From: CAZCGA01 sp964498075
Lineage (GTDB): Bacteria > Desulfobacterota > Binatia > HRBIN30
Length of the DNA stretch: 8,989 nucleotides
Direction: 5' to 3'
Assembly: GCA_964498075.1 (NCBI GenBank)
Contig: CAZCGA010000204.1
Coordinates: forward strand, 1 to 8,989
Shown: positions 7,601 through 8,989 of the stretch, piece after piece
How positions within the stretch are numbered: the stretch's first letter is position 1
How the letters are laid out: every line of letters starts with the position of its first letter
Notes under the pieces: model-generated
The model's database searches: none
Seen by the model: only the letters and a program-made list of their open reading frames with translations
What the model was told of the DNA's origin: nothing
Made by a program: the position numbers and the translations under genes

Positions 7601-7997
7601 ACAGGATGCGGAAGAAGCGGTTCATGATTTGCGACCATTCCTCCGGATCGAGCTGCTCCGCCAGCTCCATCGAGCCCTTCACGTCAGCGAACAGGACGGT
7701 GACCTGCTTGCGTTCGCCTTCGAGGGCGGACTTCGATTGCAGGATTTTGTCGGCGAGATGTTTCGGGGTGTAGCTGCGGGGGTCAGGGTCCGGGGTTCGG
7801 GGTTCAGCGATCCCGACTCCTGAACCCTGAGCCCCGGACTCTGAACCCTGCAAGGAGGCGCCGCACTTGCCGCAAAACCTCGCCTGTGGCTTCAGCTCGT
7901 GACCACAGCTCGGACACAGGCGGGCCAGTGTCGCGCCGCACGACTCGCAGAAGCGGAGGCCGGCGTCGTTGTCCGCCCGGCACTGTGGACACTGCAT
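4599..7997 (-). CDS. Zinc-ribbon / class III nucleotide cyclase / AAA (STAND-type) ATPase / TPR protein, 1132 aa
   Basis: This is a complete cytoplasmic signalling protein that parallels the downstream gene but ends after the helical repeats. Two zinc ribbons (Cys3/6/17/20, Cys28/31/42/45) are followed by a repeat-encoded linker (about 49-74). The cyclase domain (about 95-280) has VLFADVKGS (metal Asp105), FVDKFTGDG (Lys145, Asp149) and DYTAQGHTVGLAARM. In that last motif the base-selecting position is Thr219, the transition-state Asn is Gly226 and Arg230 is kept. The NTPase module has Walker A EPGTGKS (327-333), Walker B VFLFEDLHW (451-459), a GNPFF arm (540-544) and the typical RIDRLPEREKRVLQAASVIG segment (588-607 region). 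The rest is TPR-like helices to the C-terminus. Known members of this family couple cyclase-like, STAND-type ATPase and TPR modules for regulation, but few have defined inputs. The Asn-to-Gly change may reduce cyclase activity in a homodimer. The ATG at 7997 is supported by the zinc ribbon beginning at residue 3; the Shine-Dalgarno is weak (a GGGAG about 12 nt upstream). Confidence 0.95.
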   Translation of the reverse strand: MQCPQCRADNDAGLRFCESCGATLARLCPSCGHELKPQARFCGKCGASLQGSESGAQGSGVGIAEPRTPDPDPRSYTPKHLADKILQSKSALEGERKQVTVLFADVKGSMELAEQLDPEEWSQIMNRFFRILSEGVERFEGFVDKFTGDGIMALFGAPIAHEDHAQRACYAALHLTTELRRYADEIRLAHGLGFSVRMGLNSGEVVVGKIGDDLRMDYTAQGHTVGLAARMEQMADPGKALLTGHTAKLVSGYFQLRDLGETRIKGLTDLLHVFELEGVGRMRTRLDVSHARGFSKFVGRQSEMAALEAALERARAGNSQVVGVVAEPGTGKSRLCFEFVERCRAREIKVYEGHGVAHGKVVPWFPILEFSRAYFGITEQDRPEAARDKIAGRMLLLDETLGEGLAVMFDFLGVPDPERPVPPMEPEARERQLFDIIRRLARARSAREPAVFLFEDLHWFDRASEAFLENMVDAAPGNRSLLLLNFRPEYHAQWMQRSYYQQLPLLPLGPEVTAELFADLLGTDASLRPLTDRVQERTAGNPFFIEEIVQSLVETGVVAGTRGAYRLVTAAAEVGLPATVQSVLAARIDRLPEREKRVLQAASVIGKKFSEPILRRVTDLGDGDLPAALHALTSAEFLYEEALYPEAEYAFKHPLTQEVAYRSQLAERRARVHAAVARAIEELEPRKLGERAALLAYHWEHAGEAREAAKWHRRAAEWVGLNNPAEALRHWGSVRELLDTLPETPEDLAERAAVRAQIMAHLARMGDVEDQATLLFREGRELATRSGDPHVLSQVLNGFGLLRLYSAGAVAEALVPLLEAVRRADETEDIGLRVAVRFGLSNAYYCAGRLRECLAVAEQGLGLARGDLDLGTDRLGFSPNLGLSFYHGAALSLTGQPREGAAELDRVIELGRTSQQLTPLFASHSNHVLRCQVTGEAAPALAHGRQAVDYAERAGSQVGRIFAYCFLGFANVLNGAWHDALEALGAALTIARERRLSIQESGVLAVMAAAHLGLGDRARALTLAEEAIAVCRRLGTRFWEFSALLTRVRALRETRGVEATREIEPALAEAGAWLEMSGAKSYAPFLHVERAELARLSGDDATRQHEFREAHRLFTAIGAPIRAEQVAKELSQ
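7777..7850. repeat. Near-palindromic repeat (two 30-bp inverted arms) inside the cyclase-ATPase gene
   Basis: Arm 7777-7806 and arm 7821-7850 are inverted copies matching at 25 of 30 positions, separated by a 14-base spacer. Each arm is built of GGGTTC/GGGGTC-like sub-repeats. Read in frame it encodes a Gly/Ser/Pro-rich stretch (about residues 49-74) between the second zinc ribbon and the cyclase domain, a place that tolerates length change. No terminal direct repeats or transposase are seen. Confidence 0.85.
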
Positions 7998-8094
7998 TGT
8001 GCCGCTTGTCTCCCAGATCGATCACCGGGCTGTCAAGCTTGCGAGCCGGCACCGGTCGCCTCGCTGGCGAGATGGGTTCCGCCACACGCTTACC

Positions 8095-8751
8095 TTATTT
8101 CAAGAATGCCCGGTTGCCGTAGCGATCGAGGGAGACGACTTGCTCGACCGGGCGCCGCGTCGTGGGGCCGTACTTCCCCTTCGGCCAGCCCAGCGGAATC
8201 ACCGCGCACGGGCTGACGTTCCAAGGCAAGCCCAATGCCCGGCGCGCGAGGAACTTACTCCAGAGGGGTAGGGTGATCAGCGCGGCGCCCAGACCTGCCG
8301 CACGCGCCGCCAGCAACAGGTTCTGCACGGAGGGGAAGATCGACCCATACGCGCCCGCGGCGATGACCGGCGGCCACGGCGGAATGAACCCTCGGAGGCA
8401 GGCGACCACGATCACCGGGATGTCCTCGAAATGATCGGCTTGCCACTGCACAGCGTTGATGATCTTCAGCATGTGTGTGTCGCCGCTGCGCTGCACCATG
8501 CGGCGGCCGATCGCACCGTAGATCCCGAACGCCCTCCGGTTCAGCGCCGCCAGCTTCGCCTTCACGCCGCGATCCTTCACGACGATGAACTCCCAGTTCT
8601 GCGCGTTCGATCCGGTCGGCGCCTTCAGCGCGAGCTCAATCAACTGGAGCACCAGTGCGTCGTCGACGGGATCGTCCTTGAGTCGGCGGATGGCGCGCTG
8701 GGTGCGCATGGCTTCTTCCAACGGCATGGTCAGCGGTTCGCGGGTCGTCAT
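8095..8751 (-). CDS. Nitroreductase-family FMN-dependent oxidoreductase
   Basis: A 218-residue protein of the nitroreductase fold, expected to bind FMN as a dimer and reduce an unknown substrate with NAD(P)H. Visible signatures are the N-terminal TQRAIRRLKDDPV (17-29), typical FMN-phosphate-contacting basic residues; APTGSNAQNWEFIVVKD (44-60), the conserved small-residue/Asn segment; GSIFPSVQNLLLAARAAGLG (136-155), the core helix; and a late IPLGWPKGKYGPTTRRPVEQ (185-204), the usual family C-terminal G-x-P-...-RxP stretch. The frame stays open upstream to a GTG at 8814, which would add 21 residues unlike the family. I chose the ATG at 8751 because it starts just before the conserved part; an ATG at 8727 is also possible, and none has a convincing Shine-Dalgarno. 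The stop is TAA (8095-8097). It lies 97 bp upstream of the cyclase-ATPase gene on the same strand, so co-transcription is possible but not shown. Substrate cannot be read from sequence. Confidence 0.87.
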   Translation of the reverse strand: MTTREPLTMPLEEAMRTQRAIRRLKDDPVDDALVLQLIELALKAPTGSNAQNWEFIVVKDRGVKAKLAALNRRAFGIYGAIGRRMVQRSGDTHMLKIINAVQWQADHFEDIPVIVVACLRGFIPPWPPVIAAGAYGSIFPSVQNLLLAARAAGLGAALITLPLWSKFLARRALGLPWNVSPCAVIPLGWPKGKYGPTTRRPVEQVVSLDRYGNRAFLK

Positions 8752-8864
8752 GGGCGGCGATTCGAGCACGCTTGCGGGGCGAACGCAAAGGAGCGGGTCG
8801 CCCCGGCTTTGCACAAGAAGTGGGAATCGCTGCGCCCACGACGCTCAGAAACTCATCCCCCAAA

Positions 8865-8891
8865 CCCCCTTCTCTTGGGAAGAGAAGGGGG
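8865..8891. repeat. Perfect 12-bp-stem hairpin upstream of the nitroreductase gene
   Basis: CCCCCTTCTCTT (8865-8876), loop GGG, AAGAGAAGGGGG (8880-8891). It lies in the 238-bp stretch before the nitroreductase start, where I see no gene that I can support. It could be a dispersed repeat of the same general kind as those inside the genes, or a terminator for a gene beyond the right edge. The stem is not followed by a clear T-run on either strand, so a repeat is more likely. Confidence 0.7.
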
Positions 8892-8989
8892 CTGGATCGC
8901 AGAACATCAGCTTTGCCTCTTCCCCCTCTCTTTCGAGACTGTTGATAAATGGCCAACCGAGCGGGGATGAGACGAGGGGCTGAGCTATT

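Noticed and set aside
6525..7823. 432-codon open frame on the plus strand
   Set aside because: Antisense shadow of the cyclase and Walker regions of the 1132-residue protein, whose motifs are unmistakable on the minus strand.
8008..8036. TTGACA (minus strand, 8036-8031) as a -35 box for the 1132-residue gene
   Set aside because: At 17-18 bases downstream there is only GGAGAC/GAGACA, not a -10 box. A single perfect hexamer is weak evidence.
8060..8071. CTCGCTGGCGAG inverted repeat after the nitroreductase stop as a terminator
   Set aside because: The stem is only 5 bp with a 2-base loop and there is no T-run.
8967..8989. Possible plus-strand gene start (ATG after GCGGGG)
   Set aside because: Only seven codons are visible before the window ends, too little to support a gene.
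8850..8989. Possible 3' end of another minus-strand gene entering from the right edge
   Set aside because: One frame is open from the edge to a TGA near 8849, but it reads through the 8865-8891 hairpin and shows no recognisable domain. It may be chance.

Overview
This is a GC-rich window (roughly two-thirds G+C by eye) with all recognisable genes on the minus strand and little intergenic space. Codon use, the kind of genes present and the density of short palindromic repeats suggest a large-genome free-living soil, sediment or subsurface bacterium, perhaps of the deltaproteobacterial/Binatota type. That placement rests on general impression only; the window has no rRNA or other phylogenetic marker.

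Layout, in order of transcription (high to low coordinates): (1) 8752-8989, a leader or intergenic stretch with a perfect 12-bp-stem hairpin; (2) 8095-8751, a nitroreductase-family flavoprotein; (3) a 97-bp gap; (4) 4599-7997, an 1132-residue signalling protein with two N-terminal zinc ribbons, a class III adenylate/guanylate cyclase domain, an AAA/STAND-type NTPase and a helical TPR-like tail; (5) 1-4602, a second protein of the same plan, joined to the first by a 4-base ATGA stop/start overlap. The second protein is open over 1534 codons and runs off the left edge of the window. After its TPR-like region it carries two NTF2/SnoaL-like domains. Because it is truncated by the edge it is easily missed by tools that report only complete ORFs, yet it fills half the window.

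The two large genes look like a divergent tandem duplication expressed as one translationally coupled unit. The downstream protein keeps every class III cyclase catalytic residue (metal Asp72 and Asp116, base-selecting Lys112/Asp179, Asn186, Arg190). The upstream protein has Lys145/Thr219 and a Gly in place of the transition-state Asn. The pair could therefore form a cyclase heterodimer with one complete and one impaired site, coupled to ATP-driven STAND modules; this is inference.

The most unusual feature is a set of short palindromic repeats of at least five sequence types inside the two coding sequences, always in frame and mostly between domains: 7777-7850 (between zinc ribbons and cyclase), 3437-3588 (inside the NTPase domain between Walker A and Walker B), 2042-2178 (in the TPR-like region), 939-1018 (between TPR-like and NTF2 regions) and 4-46 (after the last NTF2 domain). 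Four of them contain two inverted half-copies, like REPIN elements. REP/REPIN elements are normally extragenic, so five such insertions kept as coding sequence in one two-gene operon deserve attention. I see no RNA genes, CRISPR array, transposase or attachment site.
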